DNA of 64,000 nt from Bosea sp. F3-2 (GTDB taxonomy: Bacteria; Pseudomonadota; Alphaproteobacteria; Rhizobiales; Beijerinckiaceae): positions 5,917,501 to 5,981,500 of the forward strand of contig NZ_CP042331.1 in NCBI RefSeq assembly GCF_008253865.1. The letters are read 5' to 3'. Under the pieces are notes generated by a model. It saw only the letters and a list, made by a program, of their open reading frames with translations, ran no database searches and was not told where the DNA came from. Both the position numbers and the translations under genes were made by a program. Shown piece after piece: positions 33,232 to 43,513 of the stretch (position 1 is its first letter; the number at the start of each line of letters is the position of its first letter).

Positions 33232-34041
33232 TCAGTGTCCGGGCAGAACGATCATGGTGGGGGTCGCCGGCAGCGTGGCCTTGCTCAGCGTGATCGTCGG
33301 CTGCTCGCGCCGCTCGACCGGCCAGAGATCCTGCGTGCGGGCGAGGAAGCGGTTGAGCGTGCCGCCGCCAAAGAAATGCATCGGGATCATCACCCGGGCC
33401 TGGATCGCCTTCAGCACCTCCAGCATGCCTTCCTGGTCGAGGGTGTAGCTGCCGTCCACCGGGAAGAGCACGACATCGACCCGGCCGAGCGCGCGCAGAT
33501 GGCCGGGTTCGAGCGGATGGTGCAGATGGCCGAGATGGGCGACGCAGAGATCGCCGATCTCGAAGACGAAGATCGAGTTGCCGTCGAAATCGGTGCCGCC
33601 GTCATAGCTGCGGATATTGGTCGGCACGTTGCGGACGCGGACGTCGCCCAGCGTGACGTCATGCCTGGCCGCGCCTTGTCCCGACGGATCCCAGCCGGGC
33701 AGGACGCGTTTGATGGCGGGATCGGGATTGCGGGAGTTATGCGTCGAATGCGCCTTGTTCATCGTGGCGATGTCAGGCGTCACCGGCGGGCGGACATAGT
33801 CGTTGTAGTCGGTCGCGATCTTCACGCCGCCCGGCGTTTCGATCAGGAAGGTGGCGTGGCCGACGAAGGTGAGCCTGACCTCGTCCTTTGCCAGTTGCAC
33901 GCGCTGGATCGGCAGGTCAAGGCGCGCCATCTCCGGGCGGCAGCCCGGCTCGTTGGATTGGGCGCGGGCGGGCGCGGGGATGAAACCGACGATCGTGGCG
34001 ACAACGAAAGCCAGCGCTGCGAAGGGGCTCGACCAATTCAT
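33232..34041 (-). CDS. Secreted MBL-fold metallo-hydrolase, divergent metal site
   Basis: About 269 residues with an N-terminal signal (SSPFAALAFVVATIVGFIPAPARA). The beta-lactamase-fold start VRLTFVGHATFLIETPGGVKIATD is clear, as in UlaG-type proteins. The expected HxHxDH metal motif is replaced by MNKAHSTHNSRNPD, so one His-Asp-His element is altered. Later ligand positions include VAHLGHLHHPL and IPMHFFGGG. Either the metal site is remodelled or activity differs from standard hydrolases. ATG 34041 is used because it begins the signal peptide; the reading is open further upstream. Substrate unknown. Confidence 0.75.
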   Translation of the reverse strand: MNWSSPFAALAFVVATIVGFIPAPARAQSNEPGCRPEMARLDLPIQRVQLAKDEVRLTFVGHATFLIETPGGVKIATDYNDYVRPPVTPDIATMNKAHSTHNSRNPDPAIKRVLPGWDPSGQGAARHDVTLGDVRVRNVPTNIRSYDGGTDFDGNSIFVFEIGDLCVAHLGHLHHPLEPGHLRALGRVDVVLFPVDGSYTLDQEGMLEVLKAIQARVMIPMHFFGGGTLNRFLARTQDLWPVERREQPTITLSKATLPATPTMIVLPGH

Positions 34042-34154
34042 CGAACGGCTCCTGCTTTCCCATTGCCTGTGACGATCAGGCAAATGCGGGGCCGTTGGAA
34101 GCGCTCTGGCGATTTCGTGAACTGAGCCGCCGGGATGCGGCCTGCGACACCATT

Positions 34155-34700
34155 TCACTGTTGGGGCAATCTGACCTCAACATTCGCCTCGGCGAGGCGG
34201 CGGTAGAGCTTCCTGCGGCGCAGGATCGGCACCCAGTCGTAGAGAAACATCTCCGCCGGGCGCCAGATCACGACCCAGCCGATGATGACCAGGCTTTCCT
34301 GGAAGAGGCGCGCGAAGGGGCCTTCAAGGCCCTGTGTCAGCAGCCAACTGAGAAACAGGCAGGCGGCAAGCCCGACGAAGCCGATGGCGAAGGCCAGACG
34401 GCCGTCGCGAAACAGCTCGCGCAGGGCATGGGTCTCGGTCTTCGCCCGGCCGGCGAACCAGCTCGTGATCGCTGTGGTGAGATCGGGCACTGGCTTGTCG
34501 GCGGCGTCAGGTCTTTCGAGATGAATCACGATCGCGATCGGTTCGTCCTTGGGTAGGTCGCGCGCCCAATCGACGATGTACGCCTCGGCATCGGCGGCGA
34601 TGTCCCCCTCGCGAAAGGGGAAGGGGTCAAGCGTGTTGAAGAGCTGCGCGCCGTCGCGCAGTCTCAACTCGATCGTCGCCTTGCCGTTCTGCTCTGGCAT
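34155..34700 (-). CDS. Hypothetical protein with two C-terminal membrane helices
   Basis: The 181-residue product has a soluble N-terminal half (ATIELRLRDGAQLFNTLDPFPF, AYIVDWARDLPKDEPIAIVIHL) and two hydrophobic helices at about residues 104-122 and 130-150 (LAFAIGFVGLAACLFLSWLL, LVIIGWVVIWRPAEMFLYDW). It ends with a basic tail. This pattern is shared by conserved hypothetical proteins; I recognise no function. ATG 34700 is chosen; a longer reading into 34880 would overlap the divergent ettA start. Confidence 0.65.
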   Translation of the reverse strand: MPEQNGKATIELRLRDGAQLFNTLDPFPFREGDIAADAEAYIVDWARDLPKDEPIAIVIHLERPDAADKPVPDLTTAITSWFAGRAKTETHALRELFRDGRLAFAIGFVGLAACLFLSWLLTQGLEGPFARLFQESLVIIGWVVIWRPAEMFLYDWVPILRRRKLYRRLAEANVEVRLPQQ

Positions 34701-34863
34701 GTCGGATGGCCCTGGCCGGGGAAAACCCGCATTGTTCAGGACTGCCCCACGGTCGGCAATCCGCCCGATGCGGTTGCGGCGCGGGCTGCCGCTCGCTACA
34801 TAGCGGCCAGATTTCCCGACATCCCGTGTCGCCAAGCGCCTGAAAGCGGAGCCCGCTCGCCTC

Positions 34864-36516
<1,653 letters not shown>

Positions 36517-36537
36517 GGCGCTGATTTCGGACTTGAA

Positions 36538-36572
36538 AGCCCCGCGGCAGCGATCCTGCCGCGGGGCTTTTT
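36538..36572 (+). terminator. Intrinsic terminator of ettA
   Basis: A perfect 13-bp stem (36538-36550 AGCCCCGCGGCAG with 36556-36568) with a five-base loop is followed by a T run at 36568-36572. Confidence 0.9.
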
Positions 36573-36666
36573 GCTTGGGCAATATGAGGCTGCCATCCGG
36601 CGGAGCGAACAGCAGATGTGGGTGGAAGTCGCTCTCTAGAGTTCGCTGACTTTTACGGAACCACCG

Positions 36667-36703
36667 TCACCCCGGGCTTGACCCGCCATCGGGAGGATGA
36701 AAC
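36667..36703. repeat. Degraded TCAAGCCCGAG-type repeat
   Basis: The sequence ACCGTCACCCCGGGCTTGAC followed by CCGCCATCGGGAGG resembles family A elements but one arm is disrupted. It lies between the ettA terminator and the methyltransferase stop. Confidence 0.4.
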
Positions 36704-36769
36704 CGCACTCCGCGATGGTGAAGACGAAGGGCCTGCCGGGTTCCGGCGCCGGTCAATGACTCTGAGCCT

Positions 36770-37408
36770 TCAACGTTTCCGTGCCACGAGGAATGGCCGC
36801 GCGTCCCGGCCGCGCGAGGCGTGTTGGCCGCGTTCGATGATCTCGAAGCCCGCCGCGGCTATCGTGCGCTCCAGCTCTCCTGCGGACAAGGACGCCACAT
36901 AGGGCGCCTTGCCGAAGGCCTGCATGACGGGCACCGCGATGCGCACGATCGGATTCATCTCCTTGAGACAAGGGGTCTTGGAGATGAACAGCCCGCCGGG
37001 TTTCAACAGCCGGTGCACGCCGCTCAGCGCCGCTTCGCGGGCGGCCACCAGATGCAGGACGTTGAAGCCGAGCGCGACATCGAAGGTTTCGTCCGGCCAG
37101 GGCGCCGCATCGGGGGTGCCAACCTCGAAGACGACGTTGGCGTGGTGTCCGGCCTCGGCTCTTTCCCGCGCGATGGCGATCATGTTGCCGGATATGTCGG
37201 TCGCCACGATGCGCGCGAGGAAGGGCGCGAGTTTGAGCGCCGTCGTTCCGGTGCCGCATCCGAACTCGAATGCCGTGTCGCCGCCGCTGAGGTAATGCCG
37301 TGTCCGCTCGAGCGTGCGCTCATAGCCGGCCATATCGGCAACCGGATCGGCAGCGTATTTGCGTGCGATGCGGTCCCAAAAGCGCGCGTCGTTCATGGCG
37401 CGGAACAT
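36770..37408 (-). CDS. Class I SAM-dependent methyltransferase
   Basis: A 212-residue methyltransferase with motif I FEFGCGTGTTALKLAPF (residues 47-63), motif II IVATDISGNMIAIARER, motif III-like FDVALGFNVLHLV, and PGGLFISKTPCLKEM. This matches UbiE/BioC-like cytosolic enzymes, but the acceptor is unknown. The start has GGGAG at a good distance; ATG 37396 is possible. Monocistronic. Confidence 0.88.
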   Translation of the reverse strand: MFRAMNDARFWDRIARKYAADPVADMAGYERTLERTRHYLSGGDTAFEFGCGTGTTALKLAPFLARIVATDISGNMIAIARERAEAGHHANVVFEVGTPDAAPWPDETFDVALGFNVLHLVAAREAALSGVHRLLKPGGLFISKTPCLKEMNPIVRIAVPVMQAFGKAPYVASLSAGELERTIAAAGFEIIERGQHASRGRDARPFLVARKR

Positions 37409-37500
37409 GGTGGTCTCCCGTGCAGCGTCCTCCGGTAGATGCCGGGAACCGGCATCGCGGCGTTGTCGAACGGAAACGGCCGCGGCGGACGGCCGTTCTG

Positions 37501-38670
37501 TCAGCCCGCCAGCCGCTTGATCGCTCCCGCGCGGCCGCCCACCAGGATGCCCTCGTCGACATCCTTGATGTCGCGCAGGCCGCAGAGCGCCATGGTGACG
37601 TCCATCTCCTTGCGGATGATGTCGAGCGCGGCGGTGACGCCCGGCTCGCCCATGGCGCCAAGGCCGTAGAGGAAGGCGCGACCGATGAAGGTGCCCTTGG
37701 CGCCAAGCGCGATCGCCTTCAGCACATCCTGGCCCGAGCGGATGCCGCCGTCGAACAGCACCTCGATGCGGCCGCCGACCTGCTCGACGATGCCGGGCAG
37801 GGCCTCGATCGAGGACAGCGCGCCGTCGAGCTGGCGGCCGCCATGGTTGGAGACGATCAGCGCGTCGGCGCCGCTCTTGGCCGCCATCTCGGCGTCCTCA
37901 GGGTCGAGGATGCCCTTGAGGATCAGCTTGCCGCCCCACTGGTCCTTGATCCACTGCACATCGTCCCAGTTGAGCTGTGGATCGAACTGGCTGGCGGTCC
38001 AGGAGGAGAGCGAGGACATGTCGGCGACGCCGGTGACATGGCCGACGATGTTGCCGAACTGCCGTCGCGGCGTGTCCAGCATCTTCATGCACCAGCGCGG
38101 CTTGAAGGCGAGGTTGATCAGGTTGGCCACGGTTGGCTTCGGCGGGGCGGAGAGGCCGTTGCGGATGTCCTTGTGGCGCTGGCCGAGGATCTGCAGGTCG
38201 AGCGTCAGCACCAGTGCCGAGCAGCCCGCTTTCTTGGCGCGCTGGATCAGCCGGGAAATGAAGTCGCGGTCCTTCATCACGTAGAGCTGGAACCAGAACG
38301 GCGCCTGGGTGTGGTTCGCCACGTCCTCGATCGAGCAGATGCTCATGGTCGAGAGGGTGAAGGGCACTCCGGCCTTGGCGGCGGCGCGGGCGGCGAGAAT
38401 CTCGCCATCGGCGTGCTGCATGCCGGTGAGGCCGGTGGGCGCGAGCGCGACCGGCATCGAGACCGGCTGCCCGATCATCTCGGAAGCCAGCGAGCGGTTG
38501 GTCATGTCGACGGCGACGCGCTGGCGCAGCTTGATCTTGGCGAAGTCGGTCTCGTTCGCGCGATAGGTGCCCTCGGTCCAGGCGCCGGAATCGGCGTAAT
38601 CGTAGAACATGCGCGGCACGCGGCGCTTGGCCAGAAGGCGCAGGTCTTCGATGGTCAGGGGCTGGGCCAT
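37501..38670 (-). CDS. lldD: FMN-dependent L-lactate dehydrogenase (LldD family)
   Basis: A 389-residue alpha-hydroxy-acid oxidase/dehydrogenase that oxidises L-lactate to pyruvate, linked to the respiratory chain. Motifs are FDYADSG-type MFYDYADSGAW at the N-terminus, PVALAPTGLTGMQHADGE, FWFQLYVMKDRD, LTLDLQILGQRHKD, LILKGILDPEDAE, and the catalytic SNHGGRQLDGALSS with Arg in FDGGIRSGQDVLKAIALGA. All FMN and substrate residues appear present. The preference for lactate over glycolate or mandelate is by family resemblance. No LldP or LldR neighbour is visible. Confidence 0.9.
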   Translation of the reverse strand: MAQPLTIEDLRLLAKRRVPRMFYDYADSGAWTEGTYRANETDFAKIKLRQRVAVDMTNRSLASEMIGQPVSMPVALAPTGLTGMQHADGEILAARAAAKAGVPFTLSTMSICSIEDVANHTQAPFWFQLYVMKDRDFISRLIQRAKKAGCSALVLTLDLQILGQRHKDIRNGLSAPPKPTVANLINLAFKPRWCMKMLDTPRRQFGNIVGHVTGVADMSSLSSWTASQFDPQLNWDDVQWIKDQWGGKLILKGILDPEDAEMAAKSGADALIVSNHGGRQLDGALSSIEALPGIVEQVGGRIEVLFDGGIRSGQDVLKAIALGAKGTFIGRAFLYGLGAMGEPGVTAALDIIRKEMDVTMALCGLRDIKDVDEGILVGGRAGAIKRLAG

Positions 38671-38762
38671 ATCTCGTCTCGCCGTTCGCTACCCGTTGCT
38701 TCGGGCTGACTCGCATGACGGACGGCGGGGCGCAACCGCCTGAGGGGCAGGGCGACCTTCCG

Positions 38763-39386
38763 TCAGGAGATCGCCATGTAGCGGCCCGGCTTGTGGTTCA
38801 TCGCCAGGATGGCATTGAGGACGAGCGTGCCGACCAGCGACAGGGCGACCTTGTCGAGCGGCAGCACGAAAAGGGCGGCGGCGAAGATCGCGGCGTCTAT
38901 GCCGAGCTGGACCCAGCCAGCGCGCAGACCATGGCGCTCCTGCAGGTAGAGCGCGAGGATGTTGACCCCGCCGATGGCGGTGCGGTGACGCGCCAATGCC
39001 AGCAGGCCGAGCCCCATCGCGACGCCGCCAGCGATGGCGGCATAGAGCGGCGCCACCGCCTCGATCCGGAACCAGCCGGGCGTTGCCCAGACGAAGAGCG
39101 AGATCAGCGCGACGGCGGCGATCGTGCGCAGCGTGAAGGCGAAGCCCATTCGCCGGAAGGCGAGCCAGTAGAACGGCAGGTTGATGACGAAGAACAGCAG
39201 GCTGAAATCGGCGCCTGTGGCGAATTGCAGCAGCAGGGCGAGCCCGGCCGCCCCGCCGGTCAGCAGGGTCGCCTTGGCGAAGAGGACGATGCCGATGCTG
39301 ATCATCAGCGTGCCCAGCGGAAGGGCGAGCAGATCTTCGTAGAGACGGTGCTGCTGCGGCATGGCGGCGATGGCGGTCTGGGACAT
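38763..39386 (-). CDS. YitT family membrane protein
   Basis: About 207 residues with five hydrophobic helices: LALPLGTLMISIGIVLFA, TGADFSLLFFVINLPFYW, TLRTIAAVALISLFVW, VAPLYAAIAGGVAMGLGLLA and LGIDAAIFAAALFVLP. GGAAGLALLLQFATG and RHRTAIGGVNILAL are family hallmarks (YitT/DUF161). The DUF2179 tail of longer members is missing, as in many proteobacterial versions. Function is unknown. ATG 39386 follows a weak ribosome site; ATG 39446 is less likely. Confidence 0.85.
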   Translation of the reverse strand: MSQTAIAAMPQQHRLYEDLLALPLGTLMISIGIVLFAKATLLTGGAAGLALLLQFATGADFSLLFFVINLPFYWLAFRRMGFAFTLRTIAAVALISLFVWATPGWFRIEAVAPLYAAIAGGVAMGLGLLALARHRTAIGGVNILALYLQERHGLRAGWVQLGIDAAIFAAALFVLPLDKVALSLVGTLVLNAILAMNHKPGRYMAIS

Positions 39387-39517
39387 GGCGAGCCCTGTAT
39401 CGGCTGGAGGCTGCGGGCGCCAGAGGCTATGCAATGGCCGAGCCATGAAGCGGAGGGAACCATTCCGCAGGGCGCGGACTTCTCCTACTTCTCGTGTTCC
39501 TCGGAGAGATGCCTTTC

Positions 39518-41716
39518 ATGCTTCTGCGGCTCGTCGCGGCCCTTCTGCTGCTCATTCCGGCGTCGATTGCCTCAGCCCAGCAGCCTGTCGCCTGGAAAAC
39601 CGGGCTGGAGGCGCGCGAGATCGAGCGCAAGGTCGACGCGCTGATCGGGAAGATGACGCTGGAGGAAAAGGTCGGCCAGCTCCACCTGTCGGGGCGCGGC
39701 GAAGGCTTCGACATCAATCAGGTCCGCAGCGGCGACATGGGCGCGGTGATGAATTTCGTCGTGCCGGCCGAGGTCTTGGCAGTCCAGAAGGCCGTGCGCG
39801 AGAGCCGATTGAAGATCCCGCTGATCATCGGGCTCGACGCAGTCCACGGCTTCTCGACCTATTTTCCGCTACCACTCGGCCAGGCTTCGAGCTGGAACCC
39901 GGAGTTGATCGAGCAGGCGGCCTATTGGACGGGGCGGGAAGCCTCGGCCGCCGGCATCAACTGGACCTTCGCGCCGATGGTCGACATCTCGCGCGATCCG
40001 CGCTGGGGCCGTGCGCTGGAGGGGGCAGGGGAGGACGCCTATCTCGGCTCGGTCGTCGCGACGGCGCGTACGCGCGGCTACCAGCGCGGCGGGGTGGCGA
40101 CGACGCCGAAGCACTTCGTCGGCTATGGTGCCGTCGAGGCGGGGCGCGACTACAACGCGACCTGGATCCCGACGAGCCAGCTCTTCGACCTGCATCTGCC
40201 ACCGTTCAAGGCCTCCTTCGAGACCGGGGCGATGACGGCGATGGCGGCCTTCACGGCGCTGAACGGCGTGCCGACGACGGCGCATCGCGGCATGCTGACA
40301 GACCTCCTGCGCGGGCGCTGGGGCTTTCGCGGCTTCGTGACCTCCGATTTCGGCTCGATCACCGAACTGAGGCTGCATGGCATCGCCCGCGACGATGCCG
40401 AAGCGGCGCGCAAGGCTCTGCTCGCCGGGATCGACATGGACATGATGAGCGATGTCTACCACAAGCATCTCGCCAACGAGGTCCGCGTCGGCCGCGTGCC
40501 GGTGAAGGCGGTGGACGAGGCGGTCAGGCGCGTGCTGCGCGTCAAGTTCCATCTCGGCCTGTTCGAAAAGCCGGATGTCGACCCCGCCACCGCACCGAGC
40601 CTGATGCAGACCGAAGCTGCCCGCGAGGTCGCGCTGCAGGCGGCGCGCGAGGGTGCGATCCTGCTCAAGAATGCCGACGAGACGCTGCCGATCCGCGACA
40701 CGGTGAAGTCGGTCGCCGTGATCGGCGCGATGGCTGTGCCCGAGGACGAGCGGGTCTGGACCGATCCCGCGGGGCTCGGCCGGCGCGTCATCACGCCCTT
40801 GCCGGATGCGCTGCGCGAGCGGCTGCCGAAGGACGTCTCGGTAAGCTACCAACCCGCCTTCACCAAGAACTGCGGCACCGCGTTCGCGGACAAGAAAGCA
40901 GCGATACACGCGGCCGCCGCAAGCGATCTCATCGTCACCATGCTCGGCGAGGATTGCGAGTTCATCGGCGAGGCCGCCTCGCGCACGAAGCTCGAGCTGC
41001 CGGGCGTGCAGCAGGAACTGCTCGAAGCACTGGTCAAGACCGGGAAGCCGGTGGTTCTGGTGCTGGCGACGGCCCGGCCGCTCATCCTGACCTGGGCGAG
41101 CGAGCATGTCGCTGCGATCCTGCAGATCTTCCATGGTGGCACGGAGGGGCGGACCGCGATCGCGGACATCCTGACCGGGCGCTACAATCCGTCGGGCCGG
41201 GTGCCGATGAGCTTCCCGCGCTCAGTCGGCCAGATCCCGGTCTATTACAGCCAGCTCCCCAGCGGCCGGCCGGAAAAGCCGGGCGAGCGCTACGCGTCCA
41301 TCTTCATGGACGAGCGCAACGAGCCGCTCTACCCCTTCGGCTACGGGCTCTCCTACAGCCGCTTTACCTATGCCAATCCGCGCGTTTCGGCCTCGTCGGT
41401 GCGACTCGACGGCTCCGTCGAAGTGGCGGTTGACGTCACCAATACGGGTACGCGCGACGGGCAGGAGGTGGTGCAGCTCTATATCCGCCAGCCTGTCGCG
41501 AGCCTGTCGCGGCCGCTGCGCGAGCTGAAAGGCTTCGAGAAGGTCATGATCAGGGCCGGAGAGACGAAAACTGTACGATTCAAGCTGGAGGCCTCCCGGC
41601 TCGGGGCCCATGACGAACAGGGACGTTACGTCGTCGACCCGGGCGAAGTGGAAATTTACATCGGCGGATCGTCCCGCGCCGCAGCAAAAGCGCAGGTCAT
41701 GCTGATCAGGTCTTGA
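39518..41716 (+). CDS. bglX: Secreted GH3 beta-glucosidase (BglX-like)
   Basis: A 732-residue glycoside hydrolase family 3 enzyme with a Sec signal (LLRLVAALLLLIPASIASA), periplasmic like E. coli BglX. It cleaves terminal non-reducing beta-D-glucosides. The N-terminal barrel contains VGQLHLSGRG, IGLDAVHGFSTYFPLPL, RDPRWGRALEGAGEDAYL, and the nucleophile Asp in GFVTSDFGS. Then come the alpha/beta sandwich (ILLKNADETLPI) and the C-terminal fibronectin III-like domain (VDVTNTGTRDGQEVVQLYI). The length matches the family. A start at 39509 is possible. No neighbouring sugar transporter suggests a stand-alone salvage enzyme. Confidence 0.92.
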   Translation: MLLRLVAALLLLIPASIASAQQPVAWKTGLEAREIERKVDALIGKMTLEEKVGQLHLSGRGEGFDINQVRSGDMGAVMNFVVPAEVLAVQKAVRESRLKIPLIIGLDAVHGFSTYFPLPLGQASSWNPELIEQAAYWTGREASAAGINWTFAPMVDISRDPRWGRALEGAGEDAYLGSVVATARTRGYQRGGVATTPKHFVGYGAVEAGRDYNATWIPTSQLFDLHLPPFKASFETGAMTAMAAFTALNGVPTTAHRGMLTDLLRGRWGFRGFVTSDFGSITELRLHGIARDDAEAARKALLAGIDMDMMSDVYHKHLANEVRVGRVPVKAVDEAVRRVLRVKFHLGLFEKPDVDPATAPSLMQTEAAREVALQAAREGAILLKNADETLPIRDTVKSVAVIGAMAVPEDERVWTDPAGLGRRVITPLPDALRERLPKDVSVSYQPAFTKNCGTAFADKKAAIHAAAASDLIVTMLGEDCEFIGEAASRTKLELPGVQQELLEALVKTGKPVVLVLATARPLILTWASEHVAAILQIFHGGTEGRTAIADILTGRYNPSGRVPMSFPRSVGQIPVYYSQLPSGRPEKPGERYASIFMDERNEPLYPFGYGLSYSRFTYANPRVSASSVRLDGSVEVAVDVTNTGTRDGQEVVQLYIRQPVASLSRPLRELKGFEKVMIRAGETKTVRFKLEASRLGAHDEQGRYVVDPGEVEIYIGGSSRAAAKAQVMLIRS

Positions 41717-41842
41717 GCGATTATTTGATTCGTCTGCTCCGTGTTTAATCTCGACAAGTTTCGGTTTTCGGTGAATCCTTCCGTTGCCGGCTTGCGCGCC
41801 TTGGCGCGCGGGCCGGTGGGCGCGGCTTCGAGGGATGTGGCG

Positions 41843-42046
41843 ATGGCGACCGGAACCGTAAAATGGTTCAATACTGAAAAGGGGTACGGCTTCATTCAAC
41901 CGGCGGAAGGCGGCAAGGACGTGTTTGTCCATATTACTGCCGTCAAGGAAGCCGGTATGATGACGCTGACGGAAGGGCAGAAGGTTTCTTTCGAGCTGAA
42001 GACCGAACGCGGCAAGACCGCGGCGGGCGATCTGAAACTGCTCTGA
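41843..42046 (+). CDS. Cold-shock domain protein (CspA family)
   Basis: A 67-residue single-domain cold-shock protein that binds RNA and single-stranded DNA. RNP1 is KGYGFIQPAEG and RNP2 is DVFVHITAV; the N-terminal GTVKWFN is conserved. The start at 41843 has GAGGGA upstream and fits the usual family length; the reading could be extended upstream to 41741 without any matching domain. Cold-shock mRNAs often have long leaders, and the 126-base gap after bglX would hold one. Confidence 0.92.
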   Translation: MATGTVKWFNTEKGYGFIQPAEGGKDVFVHITAVKEAGMMTLTEGQKVSFELKTERGKTAAGDLKLL

Positions 42047-42070
42047 ACGTTTCCTGCTGCAAGGAAGAAC

Positions 42071-42104
42071 CGCCTGCCGCGTGCGGCCCAGGCCGCGGCA
42101 GGCG
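42071..42104. repeat. 11-bp inverted repeat after the cold-shock gene
   Basis: CGCCTGCCGCG (42071-42081) pairs with CGCGGCAGGCG (42094-42104) around a 12-base loop. It has no T run and may stabilise the mRNA end. Confidence 0.55.
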
Positions 42105-42190
42105 TGTACTGACATTCAAGGACCGGATCGGCGCTGACCGCCGTATCTCCGGTGCTGTGGTTTTCACTTTTCTGGAGAGACGCACCGAAA

Positions 42191-42220
42191 GCCCCGTCCA
42201 GGCCTGGCCTGCGGGGTTTT
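42191..42220 (+). terminator. Probable terminator of the cold-shock transcript
   Basis: CCCCG (42192-42196) pairs with CGGGG (42212-42216), with CCAGG/CCTGG inside, followed by TTTT at 42217-42220. Confidence 0.55.
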
Positions 42221-42379
42221 CGGGCTTTAGGCGTCCGAGGGATGCGCGGAGCCTTGCGGCGTTCGCAGTCGACGGCTGCGTGCCGATGTCGAGTCGATGT
42301 CGAGATGTCGAACAGCGACGACGCGCGCTTTCCGCCCAGCCGATCTCGGCTGGGCGTCAAGAATTCGCGCTAAGCTTTT

Positions 42380-42400
42380 GAGCATGTTCTGAACATGCTC
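42380..42400. repeat. 21-bp perfect palindrome
   Basis: GAGCATGTTC (42380-42389) and GAACATGCTC (42391-42400) are exact inverse copies around a central T. No gene starts within reach. Confidence 0.7.
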
Positions 42401-42508
42401 GCGCTGCCCGGCTCCGCGCACGGGTATCTGGGGGTTCCGCTTCGTTCTGGGTTCCGGCGAAGGAGCGGGCCTGCCTGTTGGGCCCGGACGAAGTCGGCAC
42501 CTCCGCGC

Positions 42509-42577
42509 TATCGCATCGGATGCTTCCGATGCGATACCACATAGATGGATCAACGTTATCGCGTCCTATCGGACGCG
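42509..42577. repeat. Two adjacent palindromes, one shared with 8737-8754
   Basis: TATCGCATCGGA (42509-42520) and TCCGATGCGATA (42525-42536) form a 12-bp stem with TGCT loop. CGCGTCC-TATC-GGACGCG follows at 42560-42577 and is identical to 8737-8754. Hence this is a second copy of a dispersed element. Confidence 0.75.
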
Positions 42578-42748
42578 CGGCGATCCTGCGGACCCGCGAA
42601 GCCCGCAATCCCCTCCGGCCCACGATGCCTCGCGAAGCCCCTCGGTCGGATGGGACGGCGCAGCATAGGCATGGGTGGAGAGGGCGGGGATAAGTTTAGG
42701 CTCGCGCCAGCGGAGTGGTTTCGGATAGCGAATAGAAGCAACTGCTTC

Positions 42749-42844
42749 ACGTCATGGTCGGGCTTGTCCCGGCCATCCACGTCTCTCTTTGTCGAAGGCG
42801 GTGTTCAAGACGTGGATGCTCGCCCCAAGGGCGAGCATAACGGC
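42749..42844. repeat. Family A palindromic repeats, diverged copies
   Basis: CGTCATGGTCGGGCTTG followed by TCCCGGCCATCCACGT (42751-42783), and GTGGATGCTCGCCCCAAG followed by GGCGAGCATAACGG (42811-42842), resemble the TCAAGCCCGAG family with compensating changes. Confidence 0.6.
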
Positions 42845-42901
42845 GAGGCGCGCGGCGCCTTATCCGCTGGACATGACTTAGTCTCACGTTGTCAGAAGAG
42901 C

Positions 42902-42994
42902 TTGAGTTTGTCACCGCGCGCTTAAAAATAATTCAATTACTTAGACGAGTCGAGGCGTTGAAGTCCGTCACCGTGGAGCGTTGAAACTGTCACC
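42902..42994. mobile_element. Possible IS21-family terminal repeats (remnant)
   Basis: Three direct repeats TTGAGTTTGTCACC (42902), TTGAAGTCCGTCACC (42958) and TTGAAACTGTCACC (42981) are spaced 56 and 23 bases apart. Repeated TTGAA-TGTCACC words of this type occur at the ends of IS21-family elements of Rhizobiales. No transposase gene remains, so this is likely a solo end; the family call is from memory of the pattern. Confidence 0.4.
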
Positions 42995-43014
42995 CGCGAT
43001 CGGTGCCCCGGGCC

Positions 43015-43043
43015 AAAAAATGGCCCCGGAGAACGCCGGGGCC
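43015..43043 (-). terminator. Minus-strand terminator-like hairpin
   Basis: GGCCCCGG (43022-43029) pairs with CCGGGGCC (43036-43043). Read on the minus strand, it is followed by ATTTTTT (complement of 43015-43021), a good intrinsic terminator. No minus-strand gene is recognised upstream of it. Confidence 0.7.
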
Positions 43044-43513
43044 GTTAATGAAGCGGATTGTCGGGAAGGTGCGAGACTGCGTGGCGCCTTCTTAAGGGGC
43101 GACTTTTTGGGCTCTCTTACGGGTGGGGTCGCGCCAGAACTACCCACGGGCCTGCCGTAAAGAATGCGCCAAAGCGGAATTTGGCATAGCTCCCGGAGCC
43201 GGGCGTTCGGATGCCGGCGTCTAGCGTCGCGAACTCGCAGCTCCGGCCACCTCTCACGTACGATCTGACCAGCAGCAGGCGGGTTGAAACTCGATCCACC
43301 CAGGATCCGGATCAGGCTCTGCACACGCTGTTGCTCTTTCTTGTCTATGCCAAGGTACAGGTCCGTCTGGCGATCTATCGAGAGCAGACATCGGAGGGGC
43401 CAGTAGAGATCCAAGCGCTCAACGAGAACAATTTCCTTCGCTACTGCGCTGTCACCCCGCTCCGAGATCACGCGAGTGCTCGGTGGTGAGCGCACTTCGG
43501 CGAGAGGTGATTG

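Larger units (their letters stand above)
42221..43513. other. Long non-genic region with palindromes and an IS21-like end
   Basis: Over 1.2 kb without a convincing gene. It holds palindromes at 42380-42400, 42509-42536 and 42560-42577, family A repeats at 42749-42844, and the direct repeats at 42902-42994. A minus-strand terminator lies at 43015-43043. Open frames at 43117-43490 on both strands lack ribosome sites and domain features. It looks like a place of past insertions. Confidence 0.6.

Noticed and set aside
41717..41842. Possible RNA thermometer before the cold-shock gene
   Set aside because: The 126-base leader has no clear conserved hairpin that I could verify by eye.
43211..43489. 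Plus-strand 92-codon frame in the same region
   Set aside because: No ribosome site, no recognised pattern, overlaps other equally weak frames.
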